Source: Astragalus membranaceus
Taxonomy: Eukaryota > Streptophyta > Magnoliopsida > Fabales > Fabaceae
DNA: 64,000 bases
Reading direction: 5' to 3'
Assembly (NCBI GenBank): GCA_039519185.1
Contig: CM076851.1
Span: forward strand, 52,248,751 to 52,312,750
Positions 10,218-20,064 of the stretch are shown here, piece by piece. The notes under the pieces are model-generated. The model worked only from the letters and a program-made list of their open reading frames with translations, had not been told where the DNA came from and searched no databases. The position numbers and the translations under genes were made by a program. Each line of letters starts with the position of its first letter. Within the stretch, counting starts at the first letter, position 1.

Positions 10218-11746
10218 TATGGATGTTACTCACTTAGATGTTGTTGACTTCTTTACCAATTCTAATGGAGATATGTGTCTCGTTGATAGCAAAACTACCC
10301 ATACAATTTTAAAAGATACGAAATATTTCTCTTATTTAGTGAAGCGAGAAACCGATGTTAGTACTATATCTGGCCCTTCAAAGATAATTGACGGGTTTGG
10401 AAGAGCTAATCTACTATTATTAAGGAATTTAGAATAAGCTTGGAGGCTATTTGACAAAGATATGTTTTCTTCTACTATCTTATAGTTAATCTAACATATT
10501 ATCATATTACGATGTTCTTCTTCTTCTTCCCACTGATCAAAAATTATGATGTTCTTCCTTATAGCTTTTACTAATAATTTTATTTAGCAACTGTGGCTAT
10601 CATGTTTTCTATGAATTCCCGAAGAATTCAACATTCAAGCATCCTTATTGGATTGCATAAAGACGATTAACATGTTTGACTATTCTTGATGAATTCCCGA
10701 AGAATTCAATATTCAAGCATCCTACAAGGATTTCATAAAGAACTTAATATTGAAGCATATCGTGTTTGTCTATATTCATAATGAATTCCAGAAGAATTCA
10801 TCATTCAAACATCCCTGATAGATTGCACAAATAACTGTTTCTATGTATCATTGCACAAATGAATCGAGTTTATTATTTTTCTTATCTAAGTTTACACATT
10901 GAGAATCCATTGTATTCCCCTAAGTCTCGTAGAAATTTATTAAGTTTCAAAGATATCCGTCTAAATGGATATCATATTGAAACGAGAGTTGAAGGAGATA
11001 TTGAGTATCTTTATATAACGAGACATACTTTGGATAAAATAAGTGTAGTGGAAAAACTGTTCGATTTTTCCTCTAGTTTGTACTACACTTATATTAGTGC
11101 AACTGAAGCACATATTGTAAACCAGGAGTTACAAATCACAAAAAGTTTGTTGTTTGGCATAACCGGTTGGGCCATCCCGGGTATATAATGATGCAAAAAA
11201 TAATTGAAAATTTATGTGGTCATCAAGTAAAGAACCAGAAGATTCTTCAATCTAATAAGTTCTCATGTATCTCCTTGTTCACAAGGGAAGTTTAAAATTA
11301 GACCATCACCACAAAAATTGGAAGTGAATATCTCAATTTTTTCAGAACGAATACATGTGATGATATTTGTGGGCCAATACACCCACTAGGTGAACCGTTT
11401 AAATATTTTTATGATTTTAATTGATGCATCAACTAGATGGACACATATAGTTGTCGTCAACTCACAACTGGAAGTTTGTGGTTTGATGATTATCATTTGA
11501 TGAATTAAATTTCTCAGCATTAGGGGGAGAGAATAAGCAGTTGAAAAAGGAGATCACTAGGATCGAATTATCATTGTCTCATCTTGATCCTCAAACTAAA
11601 CAATGTGAACTAGAAGTTCAAAAGATAATTCATTTGCAAAGCTTAGAAAATTATCTACCAAATGCTTTCACTGATCCAAAGGTGTGACCAAATCATACAT
11701 ATCAGCTGCTAATGCTCCAATAAAATGGATGTCCCTGTTGGACAAT
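10218..11746 (+). pseudogene. Copia protease to integrase remnants
   Basis: The pieces occur in order. From 10220, MDVTHLDVVDFF and CLVDSKTTHTILKDTKYFSY cover the protease start, where D-S replaces the usual catalytic context. From 10890, NPLYSPKSRRNLLSFKDIRL is the gag-pre-integrase domain, with LYYTYISATEAHIVNQ after it. From about 11200, integrase text reads GHQVKNQKILQSNKFSC, then DICGPIHP and LIDASTRW. From 11520, LSLSHLDPQTKQCELEVQKI and LQSLENYLPNAFTDPK follow, then SYISAANAPIK and MDVPVGQ. Stops and frameshifts separate most blocks. The frame breaks at 11746, where a CACTA-like element is inserted, and resumes at about 14328. Confidence 0.85.
10440..10858 (+). repeat. GAATTC-centred direct repeats within copia
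   Basis: Three imperfect units begin at 10613, 10691 and 10783, each with GAATTCCCGAAGAATTC followed by ATTCAAGCATCC-type text. They separate the protease block from the gag-pre-integrase block, a place where relatives have little sequence, so this looks like an element-specific spacer or expansion. Confidence 0.7.
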
Positions 11747-12618
11747 CACTATAAGAATAACACTTGTTTCCTGCGAACATTTCCGACGAAAAACATTCCG
11801 TTGCAAATTGCGACGGATTTGCGACCAAAATCACCGTCGCAACTGTTAAAAAAAAGGCGCACAAATTCTCGCTGACATTTCCGACGGAATTGTATCTCGT
11901 CGCAAATTTTTGACGGATATATCCGTCGCAAACGGCTTAAAATTCGTCTCAAAGTAACAATCCCAAATTAAAATGCAGCCTGACTCTCGTTCTCTCCCTC
12001 AGACCTAATACTCTCGTTCTTTCCCTCACTCAGTCATAGAACAGAACCGTCTCACTCTCAATCTCTCCCCCTAGAGCGCCCTCACTCTGTCGCCGCCACC
12101 CCCTCGCCCTCATTCTCTCACCACCACTGTCACTCCTCTCCTCTTCATCGTGACTCCTCCCTCACTCTCACCTCCGCAACCATCGTTCCTCTCACTCAAT
12201 CTCATGTCAAACCCTAAACCCTTTCACTTTCTTCTTCGACGTGCTCTGGCTTAATGTTCTTAAGCACCATTAATTTTTGCTTGATTATATTCTTCTTCAG
12301 GTTTGTTTCCTTGTTCCCTATTTGGTTTCATTATTTTTGTTATTAGGGTTTCTTGTTCCGTTTTTTGGTTTCATCCCTATTTGGTTTCATTTGAGTCCCA
12401 CGAACCATCTTGTGATTGTGTTCCTCGTTTGTGTTCCTCTTCAAACATAGGTCTGCCATTGTCTCTCCTGTAAACCCTAAAGCCCCAAATGAAGAGAAGT
12501 TTCACAAGGAGTACTGTGGTGGAAAGCTTAGGTAAACTCCTTTACTGTAAATTAACAATTATTGGGGATCGTATCTCATAAACCCACCACGTTATCATTT
12601 GATTTGTTTCTCTCGTAG

Positions 12619-13089
12619 ATGGCATCTGTTAAGGTTGATTTCGAGGGTGGAAATAATGGGGTTGCTGTTGTCAATATGTGTAACCCACCTGTTAATGCCT
12701 TAGTAGTTATTCCGAGTGAGTTTCACCAATTCTTCAATCTTTGTGAATTTTAGTCTTATTTATTATTGTTTTTTGCCAATTTTGTTGATATGTTTTTAAT
12801 TGTTTGATTAGTTATTAGGGGTTTGAAAGAGAGATTCGATGAGGCAGCGAGGAGGAATGGTGTGAAAGTTAAAGTTTTGACTGGTAATGTTTCTTTAGAT
12901 TTCACATATGCCATGATTTTTTTTATGATGACAACGACTTTGTTTTATACAATTCATTACCATTTTGTTGTTTAAGTATGAAATTTTGCAATTGTTCTAT
13001 TCTATCCCCTTTTTCCTTGAATTCAGGCAAAGATGAGAAATTTTTTGGTGGCTTTGACATCAGTGTTATGCAGAAGGTTCACCAAACTG
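12619..13089 (+). pseudogene. Captured exons of peroxisomal multifunctional protein (MFP2/AIM1)
   Basis: Three exons survive: 12619-12715, 12812-12883 and 13027-13089, each bounded by GT and AG. They translate as MASVKVDFEGGNNGVAVVN with CNPPVNAL, then RGLKERFDEAARRNGVKV, then FFGGFDISVMQKVHQTG. This matches the N-terminal enoyl-CoA hydratase domain of the plant peroxisomal beta-oxidation multifunctional protein, where the GGFDI block lies in the crotonase fold. Later exons of the roughly 720-residue protein are absent; after 13089 the text is unrelated. Retained introns show capture from genomic DNA, not from cDNA. Several substitutions (VVIP in place of AIPII, for example) suggest decay since capture. 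It cannot encode a working enzyme. Confidence 0.85.
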
Positions 13090-13516
13090 GTAAGCTATAT
13101 ATCAGTTTAATTGTGTTAGATTAGATACGTGTTTTTTTGTTGAATTATGGTTAAGTCTCCTATTAGTTATGACCTTTAAAGGTATTATATTTTGCTGGTT
13201 TTCTTGATAGGTGGTATAACTATGGTTAAGTCTCCTATTAAGGTTTTAGCAAGAATATTAATGACTGAGCAAAATCTTATTGCCTTTGGAGGAGAGTATG
13301 TAACCACTATAGAGGAAGTTTTGAAAGTAACAATTGTAGCACTTCTTCATGGTGAAAGAATTTACAGTTCAAACACTCAAATCATATACCTACGATTGTT
13401 GATAATTTGGAATTGTGGCATGTTGTTGTGAAAGGGATATTCCCTTTGTGGAAATAATAACATAATTTGGTTTCTTTTCTACCTTTCTATTGCATCGAAT
13501 GGAGTTGGGACATAAC

Positions 13517-14327
13517 TGATATTTGGACAAGGCTATTGATCACAAGGCTTTGCATGATACTTTTTCAACTTTTGGGCACATTCTTTCTTGCAAAATAGCG
13601 ACTGATGCTTCTGGCCAGTCTAAAGGCTATGGTTTTGTTCAATTTGAAACAGAGGAATCTGCACAGACTGCAATTGATAAGCTAAATGGAATGCTGATCA
13701 ATGATAAGCAGGTCTATGTGGGTCCGTTCCTGCGAAAGCAGGATAGAGAGAATGTTCTTGGCAAGACAACTTTTAATAATGTCTATGTTAAAAACCTGTC
13801 AGACTCCTTCACGGATGATGACTTGAAGAAAGTTTTTGGAGAATATGGGACTATTACTAGTGCTGTTGTAATGAGAGATGCAGATGGTCGTTCGAAGTGT
13901 TTTGGCTTTGTCAATTTTGAAAGTCCCGATGATGCTGCTAAAGCTGTTGAGGCACTGAATGGAAAGAAATTTGATGACAATGAGTGGTATGTTGGGAAAG
14001 CCCAGAAAAAAACTGAACGGGAGCAAGAACTGAAAGGACGATTTGAGCAGACTATTAAGGAATCTACTGAGAAATATCAAGGTGTTAACTTGTATATCAA
14101 GAACTTGGATGATGCCATTAGTGATGAAAAACTTAAGGAAATGTTCGCTGAGTTTGGCACTATAGCTTCTTACAAGGTGAGCAATATGATTCTTTTTGCT
14201 TTTAATTGTAATAGTCAAATCTTCGTCATGGTTGTTGAAATTAACAACACATTCCTTTTCTCGTGTTCTTCAGGTTATGCGAGATGCAAATGGAGTCAGT
14301 AGAGGATCAGGATTTGTTGCTTTTTCA
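13517..14327 (+). pseudogene. Captured exons of a poly(A)-binding protein (RRM2-RRM4)
   Basis: The first piece (about 13517-14176) opens with LDKAIDHKALHDTFSTFG and SKGYGFVQFETEESAQ, the RNP1-bearing part of RRM2. It continues with NNVYVKNLSDSFTDDDLKK, CFGFVNFESPDDAAKAVEAL (RRM3), then KTEREQELKGRFEQTIKE and NLYIKNLDDAISDEKLKEMF (start of RRM4). A 97-bp intron (14177-14273) with GT and AG ends follows, and a second exon reads VMRDANGVSRGSGFVAFS before breaking off. Family members bind mRNA poly(A) tails through four RRMs; this fragment has two and two halves. It stays open over 220 codons, so capture was recent or the frame is under some constraint. It fuses directly to copia integrase sequence NESQSRLKCGRPIGSKDKN. 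Confidence 0.9.
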
Positions 14328-15690
14328 AATGAGTCTCAATCGCGCCTGAAGTGTGGTAGACCAATCGGTTCCAAAGATAAAAATCCTCAAACAAGAAAAT
14401 GAGCTAATCAGGTACCTGAAAAATTCTGAAATTAAAGAGATCTCAATGAATTATGTCAAGAATAAATACAATAGAACTGAAATGAAGTCAACGTTGACGA
14501 TATTTTTACATATAATGCTAAATGTGATAAATGATAGCGAGGATTGTGAACCAAAGTCTACTAAAGATTGTAGGCAAAGTGAGAATTTGCCAAAATTGAA
14601 AAATGAAATTGAAGCAGAATAAGCTCATTTTACAAAAGTTTTTGGACCTGTAGTCCAAACACCTGGAGGTGTGAAACCAGACATATACATATGGTTTTTT
14701 TGTGCAAAAATAGAATGTGGATGGTGAAATTGTGAGATTTAATGCTCGACATATTGCTCAAGGGTGGATGCAAGTACTTTTCAGTACTTAATTAGTCTTG
14801 TAGCACATGAAGAGCTCAATTTTCAGAAGATGAATGTTGCTACGACTTATTTGTATGACTTATTTAATAGTCATAATTAAGGATTAATATTCGAATACAT
14901 ACTTTTCGGATTCTCAAGATGATTACTCAAATTGAATCAATCCCTCCATGAGATAATATAATTTAAACACTTATGGTATAATCGTCTAAATTTATATAGT
15001 TTTATGAAAATGACATCACTTGTCCATATAGTTTTATGAAAATATTTGGAAAAGAATTTGCTATAACTGATATCTATGTTGATGACATAAATATTATTGG
15101 AACTCTTGAAGAGCTTGCAAATAAACTATAGACTGTTCAAAGAAAGAGCTCTAGATGAATGACCTCAAATTATATACGATAGATTTTGACGTTGAACCTG
15201 TAGGTGACCTCTACATGGAAAATCCCAGAAGGATTCAAGATAAAAATAAATATCTTTAAATAAATTCCTTTTGAAAAACAAAGTCTCATATTGATCCGCG
15301 GAAATTATTTATATTGAGTGAATTGTGTGGTAAGAATATATGAAATATCTCAACCCCAAAGACTATGAAAGCATGCATGCATATTACCAAATGTTATATC
15401 CCTTGATATGATAGTATTATGTGATAATTAGTAGTGATATAGTTTTATCACAAACCAACATTCATCAGAAAAAAAGGGGGTAAGATGCATATTTATGTTT
15501 GGTTATTGTAATGAATAAATCATTTTATGTATGTTACACAAATTAACCATGCAGGTATAAAGTATTTTTCTGATCTAGATCAAGTCGGATCACAAGTCAG
15601 TGATTATCTACATGTGGTGACATTGAAATATCTTTATGATCTATAAAACAATCTATGGTTCTTGATTCTTCATTTCATGCCCAAATGCCT
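14328..15690 (+). pseudogene. Copia integrase tail and reverse transcriptase remnants
   Basis: Copia coding resumes at 14328 with NESQSRLKCGRPIGSKDKN, then CEPKSTKDCRQSENLPK at about 14550. Reverse transcriptase text follows: VFGPVVQTPGGVKP, GEIVRFNARHIAQGWMQ (normally RYKARLVAQGF), and a YVDDINIIGT-like catalytic block near 15085 where YVDD is recognisable. A block like LSDLDQVGSQVSDYLHV at about 15570 corresponds to the RNase H side. Many stops and small deletions separate these, and most of the RT palm between them is shortened. The next insertion, a CACTA element, starts at 15694. Confidence 0.8.
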
Positions 15691-18095
15691 ACACACTAGT
15701 GGAAAAAAGACATTAATAAGCATCATTTAGCATCGGTTGTTTGAACAGCCGATGCTAAATGTCTAAAGCAAATACATTTAGCATCAGGTGTTTAAACACC
15801 TGACACTAAATGTCATGTTTTATTTTTTTCACTTCTTCCATCGTATACACTACTCTTCGCATTCTCACTCTCACTCTCTGAACTGTCTCACTCTCTCAAG
15901 GCTCTCGCTCTCTCTCTGAACCTCCATCTTTCTCGCCGTCGATTCTTGGCTCGTCGTCGGCGTTGCTATCGTCGTCGCCTTCTTCGCCGTCACTCCTATT
16001 TTGGGGCTCTCACTCCCTGAGGTCTCTCACTCTTTCAACAATACGACACTCTCACTCTCTGAACACGACGCTCTCACCGTTCTCAACTCTCGGTGTCGCC
16101 TTGCTCACCGTCGCCTTCCTCGCCGTCGTTTCAGTGCAAAGATATTCAAAACCCTAAGTTTTCAAAACGGCCTCCTCTTAAGCACAGCCTCTGCGAAGTC
16201 TTCTCCGTCGTCGCACCTGGTTCGCATTCTTCTCGGGTTTGATTAATTGCTTCTATTTTGTTCTGAAACACTAATTTTAATTTTTCTGATTCGTCATTTT
16301 TGTGTTGAACAGAGTCTATCACAGTGATAAAAAGTTCACCCTCATCATCTATTCACCTACTGAACTTGTGAGTCTCTCTCTCTCTTAGTTGCTGTGTGTT
16401 CTACCTTTATGTTCATTGATTCATTGTTTACTCATTATTTGCAAGTTTCCTGATTCATTATTTGCAAGTTTTTGGTCAACATTATACATTCTAACTAATA
16501 ATAAGACTAACTATTGGAATGCACTCTTTTTGATGGAAGTGTGTGTTAGCCATAGCATTAGTATATGACTTTTGGAGGAAAATGATTGTTTTCTTGACTT
16601 GGGGTGTAAAAACATTGGCCAAATTGTTGGTCGTTGTTCTCTGGAATCTAGTGTTGAGAGGGAGCATTTTCCAGTTCTGTTGTGTTCAACTTAGTTAGGC
16701 TATGCTTGTATAACTAATTGTTAATTGTTGCTGTTGGTTTGATGTGATAGTTTGATTTTGTTTTGACAATACTTGGTCTATTATTTTGGAGCGTAGCCAT
16801 GCATCGTAATTGGATGCAAAGTAATCGTCTGAGTGATGAGTATGCGAACTGGTGTAACTTATTCCTGCCCTTGTTGTTTTTCTGTGAATAGAGCCCCACA
16901 ACCACCAAATGTAATACGGGACCACCAGATAAGCAATTTGTAGCTTTGAATTGAATTTGTACAGAAAAAGGTAAAGGCACTTTGAAGGAAGAACAAAATC
17001 AGAACAACATTCAAATAGTGGGACATGAGAAATACATGCAGCAATGCAGCAACCCATGTTCAACTGTCCACAAGTCCGATTGCTTTGGAATTTGGCTATG
17101 ATCATTGTCTCACTTAGATCAATGTGCACTTAACTTGCATCATTATTTTCATTTCAGCAAACCAATATGGTTGCTTGTGAGTCATAATGGTTTGAAGTAA
17201 GGATTACAATTGATTGTTGTTTTATTGTGATTTTTTGATGGATAGCTATGAATCTGAAGACTTGGGTAATTAAGTTTTGGTTATTTTCCCTTATTAAAAT
17301 TCAATTATGCAAATCAATATCTTCATTTCCATTATAGATGTTATTTGTATTCAATATACTTTACTGGTCAGGTGACTGATCTGTAGCATCATTCATTTTC
17401 CTTCTATTGGTGATCAATATTTCATGGATCTTGGTGATCAATACAAAAATATTTAACATTTCATTTTCTTTTCTTTCTGTTTTTGTTTTCAGCCTTCTCT
17501 TTTATATATTGTACTTGTTGTTATTGGATTTTTGGCTGCTCATTGCATATGGAATGGTGATGTCAAACAGGTTTATTTTACTTCCCAACTTTACCTTTCT
17601 ATTTTCTTGTATCAATGCTATGCTAGACCATTTCACTACAAAAGGGATGCTACATTAACATGTGATGAACACAGTTCTATTTGATTATTGTTTATTGATT
17701 ATTGTTTTATTTTTGTGAAGGCTGGAGTAGAATTAAGCGGACAGAATTGTTGAAGCTGTTAAATGTGAAGGCTTCATGTCTTCTTCCATGTTTGTGAAGT
17801 TATATAGCTTAATATCTACAATATAAAACAACTGAAAATCTGCTTGGCAGGGAAGAAGATTTATGTTGTGAATTTAGTAGCCATCAAATTCTAAAGTATA
17901 ATGCGGAATTGCAGACTGACAAGGACAATGAAAAACAACACAAGTTTTTCCTAATTAATTCGTGTGTAAAAGATATTGCATTCATCATCAAGTTGAATTA
18001 AGGCTTTGTTGAGTATTTTAATCATCCATTTAGGACCATTTTATTGTGATGTAAATTTGAGGATCTTAATCTAAATGAACTAATTATATGTTCAG

Positions 18096-18565
18096 ATTCC
18101 AGTTAAAGGTTTCTCTTTCAAAAATTCTAAAGTCTTAAGCTGGGCTCATTGTGATAGCAGCAAGCCAGGCCGTTCTAGTACAAGGTATATGTTTAATGTT
18201 GCATTAGTGGAACATATATTTGTTTAGTTCAGTTTTATTTGCTTACACAGTGGCATCTTTATCATACAAGGAAAGATGGGTTCTTCATTCAACCGCAGAA
18301 TACGTAGAGGATATAATAGCCCAAACTGGACTCAAGAAGCCCTCAGACATTACACTGAATAAAGTTGCTGAAGAGCTTTTCCAAGAATTTCGGAGAACAG
18401 AGCTTAACATATCACAGCCCTTTTTCAAGAGAGCTCATAGATGGTAAGTAACTATGTGGATCATAGGAGTTGAGTTGTCTTGTATGCTATTTCTCATGTC
18501 ATGGAGGAGATATATACTATTGCTAGCATTACACTTGTGACTTGTGTGTGTTCCTAACATTCTTC

Positions 18566-18599
<34 letters not shown>

Positions 18600-18623
18600 G
18601 TAACTATTATTATTATTATTATA

Positions 18624-18665
<42 letters not shown>

Positions 18666-18881
18666 TTAAGATGTTGAGAAGTATTTTGTAAAATTTGTTG
18701 GTTGTGTAGGGGGAGTGCATTTCCAGCTGCTAGTATTGCCCAAGAGGAAAAATGCCTTTCGGATAGAACCAAGAGACTAGTCGTCTGTGGAGACTTTTGT
18801 GTTAGTCCTGATGTTGAAGGTGCCATAGATAGTGGCTTGGCAGCAGCATTAAGGCTTAAAGATAGTGCCTGTTGTTTATAG
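18096..18881 (+). pseudogene. Captured 3' exons of a renalase-like FAD/NAD(P) oxidoreductase
   Basis: Three exons with proper splice sites survive: 18096-18184, 18251-18443 and 18710-18881. They read PVKGFSFKNSKVLSWAHCDS, then SYKERWVLHSTAEYVEDIIA and LFQEFRRTELNISQPFFKRA, then GSAFPAASIAQEEKCLSD and CGDFCVSPDVEGAIDSGLAA, ending in a stop. The CGDF..SPDVEGA..SG block is the C-terminal FAD-contact motif of plant FAD/NAD(P)-binding oxidoreductases resembling renalase. The N-terminal Rossmann exons (GxGxxG) are missing, so no cofactor site can form. All three exons remain in phase without stops, and the native stop codon is kept. The second intron has expanded by a TTA microsatellite. Confidence 0.85.
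18560..18664. repeat. TTA/ATT trinucleotide microsatellite
   Basis: About 35 ATT/TTA units, with a GTAACTATT interruption near 18600, lie in the second intron of the captured oxidoreductase. A shorter run of the same motif is at about 18900-18930. Confidence 0.95.
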
Positions 18882-19339
18882 TTGGAGCCGTGGAACATTA
18901 TTTTATTATTGTTATTATTATTATTATTATTTCTAGTTGTCCAAACTTGGACGTGTCTTTATTTGGGTTTATTTTTTCTAGGAAAATTTATGTTTGAAAT
19001 TGTTTCTGTATTAATAAGGAAATAAGGTAAACATATGTTACATATATTAGATGATGGCCAAAATCATCTATGACAGTGAGTTTTGTGATTATGTTATTTT
19101 TGGAAATAATGATACAGGATGACAGGTACAAATTAATCACATTTTTAGTAAGGTAAATGCTTGTACAGATGCTCTAGTTAGATTGGAGTCTTAGTTATTC
19201 TTCAATGGTATGGAAGCTTTGTCGTTCCAATTGAACCACTGGGGAGGGATGAACTAAGCTCATTTGGACTATCTTGAGGGGGAGGGATAGTAGTGTGTGG
19301 TAAGATGTGAATTGAGAACCAATGTTTTTTAAAAAATAG

Positions 19340-19730
19340 ACATTTAGCATCGGCTGTTTTAAACAACCGATGCTAAATGTCTATTTTAAAAAAAAAATAG
19401 ACATTTAGCATCGGTTATTTGAAACAACCGATGCTAAATGTCCTGAAAAATGACATTTAGCATCGGTTGTTTCAAATAACCGATGCTATGTCATTTTCAG
19501 GACATTTAGCATCAGTTGTTTCAAACACCCGATGCTAAAAGTCATTTTTCAGACAGCAAAAACTGTGATGAAATGGACATTTAGCATCGGTTATTTGAGC
19601 ACCCGATGTTAAAAGTGACATTTAGCGTCGGTTATTTAACCGATGCTATATGGCCCACTTTTAGCATCGCGACATTTAGCGTCGGGCGATAACCGATGCT
19701 AAATGTCCAAAATAACCGACGCTAAATGTC
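19340..19730. repeat. CACTA subterminal palindromic array
   Basis: Roughly eight units of ATTTAGCATCGGTTGTTT joined to AAACAACCGATGCTAAAT form successive small hairpins of about 40 bp. A shorter version is at 15720-15810. The same motif recurs in the CACTA at 23309-27825, so both belong to one family. Confidence 0.9.
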
Positions 19731-19745
19731 TTTTCTGCACTAGTG

Positions 19746-20064
19746 ACAATTCAAGGAAGATGTTTTAAGATAATACTGAACGCAAAGCTCCATTAAAAGA
19801 AGATACATCACAAGTGACAACGGAGTAGATTGCTCCATATGCACTCAGGGAGAAACTCCAGATGTTGAAATTCATACTCTGAAGTGACGCTTCATTCAGC
19901 GGGATAAAAGTTGCACTCTTTTTTCCTTTGCCATGGTTTTGTCCCATTGGGTTTTCCTGCAAATGTTTTTAACGAGGCAGTTCTCACTGCATGATATTGT
20001 ACTCTTTTTCCCTCACTAGATTTTTATCCCACTGGGTTTTTTCTAGTAAGCTTTTAATGAGGTA
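19746..20064 (+). other. Copia 3' untranslated region, first part
   Basis: The stretch contains TTTTGTCCCATTGGGTTTTCC and TTTTATCCCACTGGGTTTT (given here as TTTTATCCCACTGGG), with ACGAGGCAG-type text, a pattern common just before the 3' LTR of plant copia elements. It ends at the AGGTA duplication (20060-20064) of the inserted solo LTR and resumes at 22588. Confidence 0.75.

Larger units (their letters stand above)
11747..14327. mobile_element. CACTA-like element carrying host gene pieces (3' end lost)
   Basis: The 5' end CACTATAAGAATAACACTTG begins at 11747 in the copia pol frame. It is followed by GCGACGGATTTGCGACC-type subterminal repeats in both orientations to about 11950. The interior holds exon pieces of a peroxisomal multifunctional protein and a poly(A)-binding protein, both with intact introns, plus an unrecognised exon-like ORF at 13192-13431. 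No TTATAGTG terminus occurs at the other side. The PABP exon passes straight into copia coding sequence at 14327/14328, so the 3' end was deleted. Transduction of host exons is known for CACTA elements (Pack-CACTA). Confidence 0.7.
15694..19745. mobile_element. Pack-CACTA element with FAD-oxidoreductase fragment, 4052 bp
   Basis: Terminal inverted repeats are CACTAGTGGAAAAAAGACAT and the complement of CACTAGTGCAGAAAAGACAT. A perfect ACA duplication flanks it at 15691-15693 and 19746-19748. Subterminal arrays of palindromic ATTTAGCATCGGT/ACCGATGCTAAAT units occupy 15710-15815 and 19340-19730. There is no CACTA transposase. The interior from about 15840 to 16380 has CTC-rich leader-like sequence and exon-like pieces of unknown origin. 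The stretch from about 16380 to 18090 holds nothing I recognise. The 18096-18881 part is a host gene fragment. Confidence 0.95.
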
